Shown: positions 37,344 to 45,898 of the stretch, piece by piece
How the letters are laid out: each line of letters opens with the position of its first letter
Position numbering within the stretch: the stretch's first letter is position 1
Origin: Salinicoccus sediminis
GTDB taxonomy: Bacteria > Bacillota > Bacilli > Staphylococcales > Salinicoccaceae
NCBI RefSeq assembly: GCF_000986795.1
Contig: NZ_LAYZ01000001.1
Span: forward strand, 372,001 to 436,000
Direction: 5' to 3'
Length of the DNA: 64,000 nucleotides
The notes under the pieces: generated by a model
The model's database searches: none
The model's input: the letters and a program-made list of their open reading frames with translations, nothing else
What the model was told of the DNA's origin: nothing
Made by a program: the position numbers and the translations under genes

Positions 37344-38948
37344 TCAGTTCCTGATCAGGCCTTTATCACGGAGGTATTCTTCATATGTCGTCTCTTTGAC
37401 GATCGCACCTGTCTTCTCGATTTCAAGAACTTTATTAGCGATCGTGTTGATGAACTCGAAGTCATATGAAGTGAAGATGATGGAACCTTTAAAGTTTTTG
37501 AGTCCTTCATTCACCGCAGTGATGCTTTCAAGATCCAGATGGTTCGTCGGTTCGTCAAGCATGATGACATTCGCCTGGGACAGCATCATGCGGGAAAGCA
37601 TTGCGCGCATTTTCTCTCCGCCGGAAAGGACGTTTGCTTTCTTTTTGGCTTCTTCTCCGCTGAACAGCATCCGTCCCAAAAACCCTCTCAGGAAAGTTTC
37701 CGTCTGTTCTTCAGGCGGTGCGTACTGGCGCAGCCAGTCCACAAGGCTCGTGTTGACGCCGTCGAAATATTTGCTGTTGTCCTTTGGCATATAACTCTGG
37801 GAAGTCGTCACACCCCATCTCACTTCACCTTCGTCGGGAGTGATTTCACCGGCAAGGATGCGGAGGAGGGTAGTGCGGGCAATTTCACTGTGGCCGATCA
37901 GCACTGTCTTATCATATGGGTTCAGAGTGAAGCTCACGTTATCCAGCACTTTGACACCGTCGACAGTGTGGGACAGTCCATTGACATAGAGAAGATCGTT
38001 CCCGATTTCACGTTCAGGTGTGAACTTGACGTACGGATACTTCCTTGAAGAAGGTTTGATATCATCGAGCTCGATCTTGTCGAGCATCTTCTTGCGGCTT
38101 GTTGCCTGCTTGGATTTTGAGGCATTGGCGCTGAAGCGTGCCACGAAGTCCTTGAGCTCCTTGATTTTCTCTTCCTTCTTCTTGTTCTGTTCCTGCGCCA
38201 TCTGCTGGGCCAGCTGGCTGGACTGGTACCAGAAATCATAGTTGCCGACATAGAGCTGAATCTTTCCAAAGTCGAGGTCGGCGATATGTGTACATACGTT
38301 ATTCAGGAAGTGTCTGTCGTGGGACACGACAATCACTGTGTTTTCAAAGTCGATCAGGAAATCTTCCAGCCACTGGATGGCTTCAATGTCCAGCCCGTTG
38401 GTCGGCTCATCGAGCAGAAGGACATCAGGATTGCCGAACAGGCTCTGGGCGAGCAGCACTTTGACCTTCTGATTGTTTTCAAGTTCCGACATCTGGCTGT
38501 CCATCAGCTCCGGGCCGATGCCGAGGCCATGGAGCAGGCCTTCTGCATCCGCTTCGGCAGTCCAGCCGCCCATCTCTCCGAATTCTCCCTCAAGCTCCGC
38601 TGCACGGATGCCGTCTTCATCGGAAAAATCGGGCTTCATGTATATTTCGTTCTTTTCCTTCATTATTTCCCACAGTTTCGTGTAACCCATCAGTACGACA
38701 TCGAGTACACGCTGATCTTCGTATCCGAAATGATCCTGCTTCAGTACAGCGAGCCGCTCATCTTTCCCCATGCTGACATGTCCTGTCTGAGCATCCATTT
38801 CTCCGGATAATATCTTCAGAAAAGTCGATTTCCCGGCGCCGTTGGCACCTATCAGACCATAGCAGTTCCCCGGGGTGAATTTAATATTTACATCTTCAAA
38901 CAACTTGCGGTCACCAAATCTGAGACTCACATCAGTAACCTGTAGCAT
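37344..38948 (-). CDS. ABC-F family ATPase (YbiT/YkpA-like)
   Basis: Soluble twin-ATPase protein of the ABC-F family, which acts on ribosomes; 534 residues from ATG 38948 (AAAGGAG upstream). Domain 1 has Walker A GANGAGKST, a degenerate signature SELENNQKV in place of LSGGE, and Walker B LLLDEPTNG. A linker with many Lys and Ala follows. Domain 2 has LSGGEKMRAML and IMLDEPTNHLD, but its Walker A reads GHSEIARTT, with Arg where Lys is expected. The S. aureus relative, as I recall it, keeps Lys there (GDSEIAKTT). Not an antibiotic-resistance subtype that I can recognise. Confidence 0.9.
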   Translation of the reverse strand: MLQVTDVSLRFGDRKLFEDVNIKFTPGNCYGLIGANGAGKSTFLKILSGEMDAQTGHVSMGKDERLAVLKQDHFGYEDQRVLDVVLMGYTKLWEIMKEKNEIYMKPDFSDEDGIRAAELEGEFGEMGGWTAEADAEGLLHGLGIGPELMDSQMSELENNQKVKVLLAQSLFGNPDVLLLDEPTNGLDIEAIQWLEDFLIDFENTVIVVSHDRHFLNNVCTHIADLDFGKIQLYVGNYDFWYQSSQLAQQMAQEQNKKKEEKIKELKDFVARFSANASKSKQATSRKKMLDKIELDDIKPSSRKYPYVKFTPEREIGNDLLYVNGLSHTVDGVKVLDNVSFTLNPYDKTVLIGHSEIARTTLLRILAGEITPDEGEVRWGVTTSQSYMPKDNSKYFDGVNTSLVDWLRQYAPPEEQTETFLRGFLGRMLFSGEEAKKKANVLSGGEKMRAMLSRMMLSQANVIMLDEPTNHLDLESITAVNEGLKNFKGSIIFTSYDFEFINTIANKVLEIEKTGAIVKETTYEEYLRDKGLIRN

Positions 38949-39033
38949 AGGCATTCTCCTTTAATGATATTCTTAAGCGATGATACCACATTTATGGTAC
39001 CATTGAAATATAATTCGAGGAGGCTTGTTACCT

Positions 39034-39759
39034 ATGGATACCGATTTGCGACGATTCAAAGAGATAATGAATGAAGGTCGCCGCATCGTGTTCTTTACAG
39101 GGGCCGGCGTCTCTGTAAAAAGCGGCATCCCTGACTTCAGGAGCATGGGCGGCCTGTTTGATGAAATATCTGAAGAAGGCCATTCGCCGGAATATCTGCT
39201 CAGTGCCGACCATCTGAATGACAACCCGGAAAGTTTCATAGAGTTTTACAGAAAGCGGCTTTTATTGGCTGATAAAGCACCGAACATCGTTCATGAATAT
39301 ATTGCAGAACTTGAAAAGGAAGGGCGGTCTGCGGGTGTCATTACACAGAACATCGACGGCCTCCACTCTGATGCCGGCAGCAGACATGTCGATGAGCTGC
39401 ACGGGACGCTGAACCGCTTCTACTGCGTCAGCTGCAGCCGGCAGTTCACCAAGGAAACGGTAATGACACAGGATATGAAGCACTGCAGCTGCGGCGGAGT
39501 ACTGAGGCCCGACATCGTCCTTTATGGTGAGATGCTCAACGAACAGGCGATATTCTCCGCGATTGATAAAATATCAAACGCAGATGTCCTCGTCGTCCTC
39601 GGTTCATCACTGGTCGTCAACCCGGCAGCCGCGATGACCGGTTATTTCAACGGGGAGCATTTCATCATCATCAATAAAGACCCGACACCATTCGACCGGG
39701 ACGCTTCGCTCGTATTTAACAGGGATATGACCGAAATCATAGAATCCATCCAACAATAA
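39034..39759 (+). CDS. cobB: Sir2-type NAD-dependent protein deacylase
   Basis: Sirtuin of 241 residues that removes acyl groups from lysines using NAD. GAGVSVKSGIPDFR and TQNIDGLHSDAG are the NAD-site motifs; the base histidine is in ELHGTL; zinc is held by four cysteines (CVSC and CSCGG pairs). ATG 39034 has GAGGAGG ten bases upstream; a TTG at 39025 directly abuts that site. It is followed closely by cvfB. Confidence 0.92.
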   Translation: MDTDLRRFKEIMNEGRRIVFFTGAGVSVKSGIPDFRSMGGLFDEISEEGHSPEYLLSADHLNDNPESFIEFYRKRLLLADKAPNIVHEYIAELEKEGRSAGVITQNIDGLHSDAGSRHVDELHGTLNRFYCVSCSRQFTKETVMTQDMKHCSCGGVLRPDIVLYGEMLNEQAIFSAIDKISNADVLVVLGSSLVVNPAAAMTGYFNGEHFIIINKDPTPFDRDASLVFNRDMTEIIESIQQ

Positions 39760-39770
39760 GGAGATAATCA

Positions 39771-40640
39771 ATGGAACACATTTCAGGTACAGTACAATTT
39801 TTGGAAGTGATCAAAAAAGAAGGATCGACGTATCATCTCAAGACGGAGGAGGATACGTATATCCGCATGAATGCTTCGGCATCTGATGAAGAGTATGAAA
39901 TCGGTGAGGAAGTCAGCGCATTCATCTATCCGAACCGCAGCGGTGAACTGTTTGCCGCGCCGGTTGTTCCGCCTGTCGGTATTGATAAATACGGGTTTGC
40001 GAAGGTATCGGAAGTCAACCGTGACGGTGCATATGTGGATATCGGTGCGCCGAGGGAAATCCTCGTACCCTGGATCGACCTTCCCAAGCTGAAGTCAGTA
40101 TGGCCAAAAGAGGGCGACGAAATCTATATGAAATTGAGAGCCGAAAGCGACAATCAGCTGTACGGCCGCCTGATCCCGGAAAATGAAGTTGCGGAGCGCT
40201 TCACGCCCCTTAAAAAAGAAGACTTTGCAGAACTGAAGAACAAATGGCTGGAAGGGCGGCCGTACAGATTGTTGAAAGTAGGGACATTCCTGCTGACTGA
40301 CGACGGCAGAAAGGTATTCGTTCATGAGTCCGAACGGGAAGAGGAGCCAAGACTCGGCGAACTGAAGAAATTCAGGGTGATTGGCATCAATGATGAGGGC
40401 GAGATCAACGGTTCCTTCCTCAAACAGGCATATAAGAAGATGGACGACGACAGTGAGAGGATACTCGATTACCTTACTAAGAACGGCGGTTCCATGCCGC
40501 TCAATGACAAAAGCTCCCCGGAGGACATCAAAGAGGCGTTCAACATGTCAAAAGGTGCATTCAAACGCGCCCTCGGCCGGCTGATGAAAGAGGGCAGGAT
40601 AGAGCAGACAGCCACAGAAACGAATATGAAAGAACAGTAG
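39771..40640 (+). CDS. cvfB: CvfB, S1-type RNA-binding regulator
   Basis: RNA-binding protein of 289 residues with S1-like OB folds in tandem (PPVGIDKYGFAKVSEVNRDGAYVDIG and others) and a C-terminal winged helix (RILDYLTKNGGSMPLNDKSSPEDIKEAFNMSKGAFKRALG in that region). In S. aureus CvfB affects virulence gene expression. AAGGAG lies upstream of the ATG, 11 bases after the sirtuin stop. Confidence 0.92.
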   Translation: MEHISGTVQFLEVIKKEGSTYHLKTEEDTYIRMNASASDEEYEIGEEVSAFIYPNRSGELFAAPVVPPVGIDKYGFAKVSEVNRDGAYVDIGAPREILVPWIDLPKLKSVWPKEGDEIYMKLRAESDNQLYGRLIPENEVAERFTPLKKEDFAELKNKWLEGRPYRLLKVGTFLLTDDGRKVFVHESEREEEPRLGELKKFRVIGINDEGEINGSFLKQAYKKMDDDSERILDYLTKNGGSMPLNDKSSPEDIKEAFNMSKGAFKRALGRLMKEGRIEQTATETNMKEQ

Positions 40641-40646
40641 AACATT

Positions 40647-40680
40647 AATGCCTGGCCGGGAGTTCCCGGCCAGGCATTTT
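40647..40680. terminator. Bidirectional terminator between cvfB and pepF
   Basis: AATGCCTGGCCGGGA and its complement form a long perfect hairpin with a TTTT tail on the plus strand. Confidence 0.88.
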
Positions 40681-40683
40681 CAA

Positions 40684-42489
40684 TCATCCTTCTATTTCTT
40701 CTGTCAGTTTTTCCAGTTCATCCACCAGTTCGCCGATGTAACCGATCGTTTCCCTGAGCGGTTTATCTGTAGTGATGTCGACACCCGCCATCTGCGCAAG
40801 TTCCACCGGTGATTTTGTACCGCCTGCTTTCAGCACTTTGAGCCAGTCATCGACTGCCGGCTGCCCTTCAGCAAGTACACGTTTGCTCATTGAAGTGGCA
40901 ATGGTCAGTCCGGCGGAGTAAGTGTATGGATAGAGGCCCATGTAGTAGTGCGGCTGCCTCATCCATGTGAGTTCTGCACCTTCCGTGATTTCCACATCAT
41001 CTCCCCAGAACTCCCCGATGACCCGGCGTTTCAATGTGTTCAGATCATCGGCGGACACATTCTCATCATTGTCCACCATTCTGTAGACTTCGCGCTGGTA
41101 TGCAGCTTCAAGCAGGTGGGTCACACAGTTATGATAGTATGTCCTGGAAATGATTGAACTGATCACCCAGCGCTTGAATTTCGGATCATCCGAGTTCTCG
41201 AGCAGATGATTGGCCATCAGCATCTCATTCATCGTACTCGGTGCCTCGATGAAATACATCGAGCTCCTTGCATCGAATACATTCTGTTCACGGTTTGCAT
41301 TATAGAAATGTCCGGCATGGCCGAGTTCATGTGCGAGAACGAATACTTCCGTCATGAGTGATGTCCATGAAATCAGTATATATGGATGTGTACCGTATGG
41401 ACTCGAGCAGAATGCTCCGGTGGACTTCCCTTTATTCTTCACGAAATCAATCCAGCGCTCATCGTAGGCACGATTGACCATCCCGAGATAATCGTCTCCC
41501 ATGATGGCCAGCGCATCATTGATGTACCTGCGTGAATCTTCGATGCTGATTTCAGGTTCCGACCGGGGATCCAGGGACATCTTCAGGTCTTCATATTTCA
41601 TCGTATCCAGCCCATGGACGCGTTTCAGCAGCTTCGCATACCGTCTCATGTGCGGTGCCAAATCGCTCATGATCATGTCGATCTGACGATGATACAATTC
41701 CTGATCCACCTTCTGTCCGTGAAGCAGATAGTCGATTACAGAATCGAACCCCCGCAAGTCGGAAGTCGTCTTTTCCTTCTTCAGCTGAAGGTTGTAGGTA
41801 CCGGCCGTCGTATGCTGGTATTCCCGGAGCTTATCACTGAAAGCCCGGAATGCATTCCGTCTGATTTCCGTATTTTCATGACCTTCGAGATTACCTTCGA
41901 ATGACAGGTAGGAGAGGGGGATTTCCACACCATCTGCCTCAAAAGTGCCGAAGTCGATATCAAGCAGCTTCGTCTTGTTGTAAAGTTCATAGGGGCCGTT
42001 GAACACAGAAGAGTAGGAGGCAAGCACTTTCTCTACCTCGGGATGCAGCTGATACGGCTTCTGCCTCAACAGGTCATCGATGAATACGGAAAGGTCGGGC
42101 GCCTGTACTTTGATGTCCCCGAGCACCGATTCATCCAATGCCAGAAGTTCACTTTTGACAAAGCTCGTTTCACTGCTGAAATATGTAGCTGCATTCGAGG
42201 ATGCTGAACTCAGCTTCTGTGATCCTGCATCACTCTGATCGGCAGACAAACTCAGGCTCGCATAGGTTCCGATCGGCACAAAAGCTTCGACCAGAGACTT
42301 CAATTCATTGATTGCCCCGGCTGCAGTCGCGGCATCCGTCAATTTACCGGCGTAACGTCCGGAAAAATCCGCCACACGGGGTCTGAACGATTGTACAGCC
42401 TCATAAAATGCCTCATCCGACGGGAAAAGATCCGACAGATTCCATGTATGCTTTTCTTCAACCTGACTTCTGGATTTAAGTTCTTCCAT
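40684..42489 (-). CDS. pepF: Oligoendopeptidase F
   Basis: Cytoplasmic zinc metallopeptidase of the M3 family that trims medium-length peptides; 601 residues. Zinc motif HELGHAGHF with the third ligand Glu in the following helix (EAPSTMNEMLM). The start at ATG 42489 follows AAAGGAG; an in-frame GTG at 42501 abuts that site. Confidence 0.94.
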   Translation of the reverse strand: MEELKSRSQVEEKHTWNLSDLFPSDEAFYEAVQSFRPRVADFSGRYAGKLTDAATAAGAINELKSLVEAFVPIGTYASLSLSADQSDAGSQKLSSASSNAATYFSSETSFVKSELLALDESVLGDIKVQAPDLSVFIDDLLRQKPYQLHPEVEKVLASYSSVFNGPYELYNKTKLLDIDFGTFEADGVEIPLSYLSFEGNLEGHENTEIRRNAFRAFSDKLREYQHTTAGTYNLQLKKEKTTSDLRGFDSVIDYLLHGQKVDQELYHRQIDMIMSDLAPHMRRYAKLLKRVHGLDTMKYEDLKMSLDPRSEPEISIEDSRRYINDALAIMGDDYLGMVNRAYDERWIDFVKNKGKSTGAFCSSPYGTHPYILISWTSLMTEVFVLAHELGHAGHFYNANREQNVFDARSSMYFIEAPSTMNEMLMANHLLENSDDPKFKRWVISSIISRTYYHNCVTHLLEAAYQREVYRMVDNDENVSADDLNTLKRRVIGEFWGDDVEITEGAELTWMRQPHYYMGLYPYTYSAGLTIATSMSKRVLAEGQPAVDDWLKVLKAGGTKSPVELAQMAGVDITTDKPLRETIGYIGELVDELEKLTEEIEG

Positions 42490-42637
42490 TAATGTAAACA
42501 CTCCTTTAAGTTTCGAGAACCGAAGTAATAACTTGATTATACATGAAAATTCAAAAAATTTAAATCATTAATAGGTGATATATTATGTTTTAATTATTGC
42601 CGTTGCGAGAATATTATTATGAAGCGAGGTGAATATG

Positions 42638-42979
42638 ATGATCCAGGATATCAGTTTTTATATTATCAGCATATTGACGGTGCTGATACTCAGTGCACTG
42701 GTGCCATTGACTTTGAAGAAATATTTCATCATCCCCATATTGACTTTTGTTGTGATGATCCTTGCCGCATTCGTCATTCCGAATTTCATGGAAACGACGA
42801 ATTGGGAGGCACTGGCGGGATACGCCGTTTTCCTTGGAATATTGTCTTTATTGGTCAGTATCCTGATGTGGTTCTATACAAGGGGCAGGCGGAAGAAGAA
42901 AGAAGTTGCCCAAAGGGAAATGGCTGAGCAGCACACAGAGGATGCTGCAGATGAAAAACGCGGCAAAAAGAAGAGATGA
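42638..42979 (+). CDS. Small membrane protein of unknown function
   Basis: About 113 residues: three hydrophobic segments (about 5-24, 29-50 and 60-85), then a positively and negatively charged tail rich in Arg, Lys and Glu that should be cytoplasmic. I do not recognise the family. GAGGTGA sets the start at the second of two adjacent ATGs. Convergent with the next membrane-protein gene, sharing a terminator. Confidence 0.65.
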   Translation: MIQDISFYIISILTVLILSALVPLTLKKYFIIPILTFVVMILAAFVIPNFMETTNWEALAGYAVFLGILSLLVSILMWFYTRGRRKKKEVAQREMAEQHTEDAADEKRGKKKR

Positions 42980-43010
42980 AAATAAGCTGCCGTAACCGGC
43001 AGCTTATTTT
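42979..43010. terminator. Terminator between two convergent membrane-protein genes
   Basis: AAAATAAGCTGCCG and CGGCAGCTTATTTT form a perfect stem with a four-base loop and work on both strands. Confidence 0.9.
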
Positions 43011-43038
43011 CAATGACACGCAAAGAGGGCGGGTGGAG

Positions 43039-43857
43039 TCATTTTCTTCTCGTAGGAATGAAATTCCTGACGAACCGGTATTTCTGCCGATCATATTTGG
43101 CGTACAGATAGCCGAAGACACTGAAGACGACCGCGCCGATCAGATTGACCAGCAGGTCCTTCATGGTATCCCTCACGCCTATATCAAGATAGCCGCCTTC
43201 AATGACAGTCCGGGTGGTGCTGCCGGAATCATCCCGGCTTTCTATGATGGTGCGTTCTATGCCTCCGACTTGGTGGACAGCACCATTCTCCTCGCCGAGG
43301 TCCACACTGTTGACCACCTGTACAATCCTGTCTTTCTGCATATCGAGCCCCATAGTGCGGTCGGCGTAATACTCAAAGAATTCCCATAGGACACCGACGG
43401 TCATGGAAAAGCAGAAAGTCACTATTGCAAGAAAAAGTGGCGTCAGATCGATACCTTCGGCATTCTTGTTCAAGAGATAGATGAGTGAAAAACCGACGCC
43501 TGCAGCCAAAAAGCCGTTGAGGGTGTGAAGCGCCGTATCCCAGGCCGGTATATAACCGTAGAAATCACCCAACTCCCCGAGAACTGTAGAACTGAAAATA
43601 AATATTATAATTATGAGCTCCAGGAGATTAGGAATGACGATGTTGAACACACGCTCGACAAGGAGTGGGATGGTGAACAAAGCGAGTGTCAGTGCAAGTA
43701 TGAATATATCTCCCCATTCCTGCATGAATATTATCTGATTGACAAGATTCACAACAGCAATTACACGAAATATGACATATACTGCAACAACTTTACGACT
43801 GGCTGTCGATGTACTGCTCGTAAAGAACTTCTTTAGGGTATCCATAAAGGTCTTCAT
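43039..43857 (-). CDS. Multi-pass membrane protein, YjdF/DUF2238-like
   Basis: 272 residues with about seven hydrophobic segments. The patterns WDTALHTLNGFLAAGVGFSLIYLL and VGVLWEFFEYYADRTMGLDMQ resemble the DUF2238/YjdF membrane family. The region 180-225 between the last two segments is polar. Start at ATG 43857 with AGGAGGA upstream; upstream codons in frame include that site. Function unknown. Confidence 0.65.
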   Translation of the reverse strand: MKTFMDTLKKFFTSSTSTASRKVVAVYVIFRVIAVVNLVNQIIFMQEWGDIFILALTLALFTIPLLVERVFNIVIPNLLELIIIIFIFSSTVLGELGDFYGYIPAWDTALHTLNGFLAAGVGFSLIYLLNKNAEGIDLTPLFLAIVTFCFSMTVGVLWEFFEYYADRTMGLDMQKDRIVQVVNSVDLGEENGAVHQVGGIERTIIESRDDSGSTTRTVIEGGYLDIGVRDTMKDLLVNLIGAVVFSVFGYLYAKYDRQKYRFVRNFIPTRRK

Positions 43858-43878
43858 AGGAAATAATCCTCCTGACAA

Positions 43879-44293
43879 AAAGGGAGATTCATATAGTTAT
43901 CATAATTCACCCGGGATATATGCAGTAAACATAACTGATCCATGACGGATTGGAACAGACAGAAAGCGGACATCGATAATGGTGTAATTTGTAATATTAT
44001 GTGTGTGAAATTCGTAATGATAATGCATTACAGCCTGGATTCAAATGAAATCGACAGTTAGATTATATTACGGAACACACAGGAGACCATATAAATACAG
44101 AACAGCTGACTGTAATGAAAATATTATCATCTGCAGAACAGCCGGGTTTACAGACAGTCTAAATATGATCAATAAAAGACATGTATCACCGGCGTAGGGC
44201 CCTCTTTTGCGAACACCCATAACTTCCCATAATATATATTATGTAAACTTTATTGTGAAAAATAAACGGCTCCTCTCAATGAGCTCCGAACTC
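43879..44293. other. Non-coding, AT-rich, repeat-bearing region
   Basis: More than 400 bp without a supported gene. It holds GTAATG-N6-CATTAC (44013-44030), a perfect 16-bp palindrome CATAATATATATTATG (44228-44243), and an imperfect inverted pair: GTGTGT..TTCGTAAT near 44001 against ATTACGGAACACAC near 44067. Such short inverted elements beside a resolvase gene may be recombination or regulatory sites, or the remains of a lost element. No ORF with a ribosome binding site was found. Confidence 0.5.
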
Positions 44294-44333
44294 AATTAAA
44301 ACAGCCGGTCTGGCATTTACATCCGGACCGGCT
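44294..44333 (-). terminator. Terminator of the resolvase gene
   Basis: On the minus strand AGCCGGTC and GACCGGCT pair around a 15-base internal part, followed by GTTTTAATT. Confidence 0.7.
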
Positions 44334-44351
44334 CATGTTCATCATGATATT

Positions 44352-44912
44352 TTATTGTTCTTTTGATTCATTTACAACTTTATATACAGTTGCTCTGGAT
44401 ACGCTGGCCATTTCTGCAATTTTGCTGCCTGTATATTGCTGTGTTTCATACAATGACCGGATCATCGCTTTCGTATCTTCGCTGACTCCGGGTCTGCCGC
44501 CGTTTCTGCCGCGTGCTCTCGCTGATTCCAGGCCTTTCTTTGTCCGTTCGCTCATCAGATTTGCTTCAAGCTCTGCAAATGCCGACATCATCGTGAAAAA
44601 CATTTTTCCCATCGGATCTTTCGTCGTCACGTTCATATTGATGATTTCCAGGTCAATCCCGCGCTTTTCAAGCTCTGTTGACAGTTCTATCAGCTGTTTT
44701 GTCGTCCGTCCGAGTCTGTCCAGCTTTGTGATGACCAGCGTGTCACCGTCCCGCATGTAATCCAGGCAATTCTCAAGCTCCGTCCTGTCGGTTTTCCTGC
44801 CACTCACCTTTTCCGAGAATATTTTGATGCATCCTGCGTCTTCGAGCATATCCATCTGGCTTGTAAGGTTCTGATGCCTTGTACTTACTCTTGCATAGCC
44901 TATTTTACTCAT
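44352..44912 (-). CDS. Serine site-specific recombinase (Tn3-type resolvase)
   Basis: 186-residue small serine recombinase of the resolvase/invertase family, like staphylococcal Bin proteins. Nucleophile Ser10 in YARVSTRHQN, LDRLGRTTKQLIEL, the long E helix (MFFTMMSAFAELEANLMSERTKKGL) and a C-terminal helix-turn-helix (AEMASVSRATVYKVV). No transposase is adjacent, so it could be a solitary chromosomal resolvase or the remains of a transposon or plasmid. GGTGG lies shortly before the ATG. Confidence 0.9.
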   Translation of the reverse strand: MSKIGYARVSTRHQNLTSQMDMLEDAGCIKIFSEKVSGRKTDRTELENCLDYMRDGDTLVITKLDRLGRTTKQLIELSTELEKRGIDLEIINMNVTTKDPMGKMFFTMMSAFAELEANLMSERTKKGLESARARGRNGGRPGVSEDTKAMIRSLYETQQYTGSKIAEMASVSRATVYKVVNESKEQ

Positions 44913-44947
44913 ATTTCCACCACTTCCAAATAATGTATTTTTAAGGC

Positions 44948-44970
44948 TGTAAGTACATTATAAACCGACA
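44948..44970. other. Candidate recombination site upstream of the resolvase
   Basis: A 23-bp element with inverted ends TGT...ACA and a central ATTATAAA, similar in plan to the crossover subsite of Tn3-family res sites (central TTATAA). It begins 36 bp upstream of the resolvase start, where res sites usually lie. Further AT-rich partial repeats follow up to about 45050. Pattern only. Confidence 0.35.
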
Positions 44971-45068
44971 GTGAATAAAAGACAACAAAAAACACAACAT
45001 TTATTGCATTTAATTTAATATTTGTTAATTTTACTGTCATGTATGTAAAACCCTCGTTAAAAAGACAA

Positions 45069-45096
45069 GCCAAAAGTGTATTTAAACACTTTTGGC
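45069..45096 (-). terminator. Terminator of the macrodomain gene
   Basis: GCCAAAAGTGT and ACACTTTTGGC form an 11-bp perfect stem; on the minus strand it is followed by TTGTCTTTTT. It lies about 85 bp after the macrodomain stop. Confidence 0.65.
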
Positions 45097-45182
45097 CTGG
45101 AATACTAAAATCCGACCCTTATACTCTATCCAGTATGCCGGTGCCGGGTAGATCTCTTTTCATTCATGGGTATCCACTCTCC

Positions 45183-45689
45183 CTAACCCTCGATGGCCCT
45201 GTCATAGGCGGCTTTTGTTTCTTCATCAAACAGGACCCAGATTACTGACTCGAATGCGTCCGGATGTTTCTCAAGGTATTCATTGACCGTGTCTGCGGCA
45301 ATCCGGGCCGCCTTATCCAGCGGGAACCGGTATACACCCGTCGAGATGGACGGAAAAGCAATTCTCCGGATATTATTCTTCCCCGCAACCTCTAATGATT
45401 TTGCGTAGCAGCTGCCAAGAAGTGCCTCTTCATTATTGTCTCCTCCATTCCACACCGGGCCGACGGTATGGATCACATGATCCACCGGCAGGTCGTAGCC
45501 GCCCGAAATTTTGGCGTCGCCCGTTTCACAGCCGCCGAGCGTCCGGGTTTCCTCGAGCAGCCCGGGCCCCGCCGCCCTGTGGATTGCGCCGTCGACACCG
45601 CCGCCGCCAAGAAGGCTCGTATTCGCGGCATTGACGATTGCATCTGCATCACGCGTTTCAGTTATATCACCAAGTCTTGTACCAAGCAT
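45183..45689 (-). CDS. Macrodomain protein (O-acetyl-ADP-ribose deacetylase-like)
   Basis: 168 residues forming a single macrodomain that binds ADP-ribose. [26 protein letters not shown] contains the catalytic Asn and Asp regions of MacroD/YmdB types, and [11 protein letters not shown] is the second loop. Such enzymes remove ADP-ribose from proteins or deacetylate O-acetyl-ADP-ribose, the product of sirtuins. Start chosen at ATG 45689 by spacing from AAAGGGG; two earlier starts lie too near. The window's sirtuin is not adjacent. Confidence 0.88.
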   Translation of the reverse strand: MLGTRLGDITETRDADAIVNAANTSLLGGGGVDGAIHRAAGPGLLEETRTLGGCETGDAKISGGYDLPVDHVIHTVGPVWNGGDNNEEALLGSCYAKSLEVAGKNNIRRIAFPSISTGVYRFPLDKAARIAADTVNEYLEKHPDAFESVIWVLFDEETKAAYDRAIEG

Positions 45690-45857
45690 TCCCATCACCC
45701 CTTTCTATTTTCAGGAAAACGATCAGAAAGTCCGTATTCGTAATATGCGATTGAGCATGGCTGAATATCTTCCTGAACGACTTATCCTTGTCTTCCCAAA
45801 CCTTAGCTCTACAGGACCACTACCCTGAATCGGAAAAATGAACCACCCAGATCTATC

Positions 45858-45888
45858 AAAAAATGCCTCCCCAAAATTACGGAGAGGC
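45858..45888 (-). terminator. Terminator of the fem cluster
   Basis: On the minus strand GCCTCTCC and GGGGAGGC pair with an eight-base loop, then ATTTTTTG. Confidence 0.8.
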
Positions 45889-45898
45889 AGAATTTCTG

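Noticed and set aside
43879-44293. CRISPR array or transposon ends in the repeat-rich gap
   Set aside because: Repeats are few, short, differ from each other and lack regular spacing; no flanking target-site duplication or transposase.
45183-45689. Macrodomain gene as part of a sirtuin-macrodomain-lipoylation operon
   Set aside because: Neither a lipoate ligase, GcvH-like protein nor SirTM-type sirtuin is adjacent; the window's sirtuin is 6 kb away and of the ordinary CobB type.
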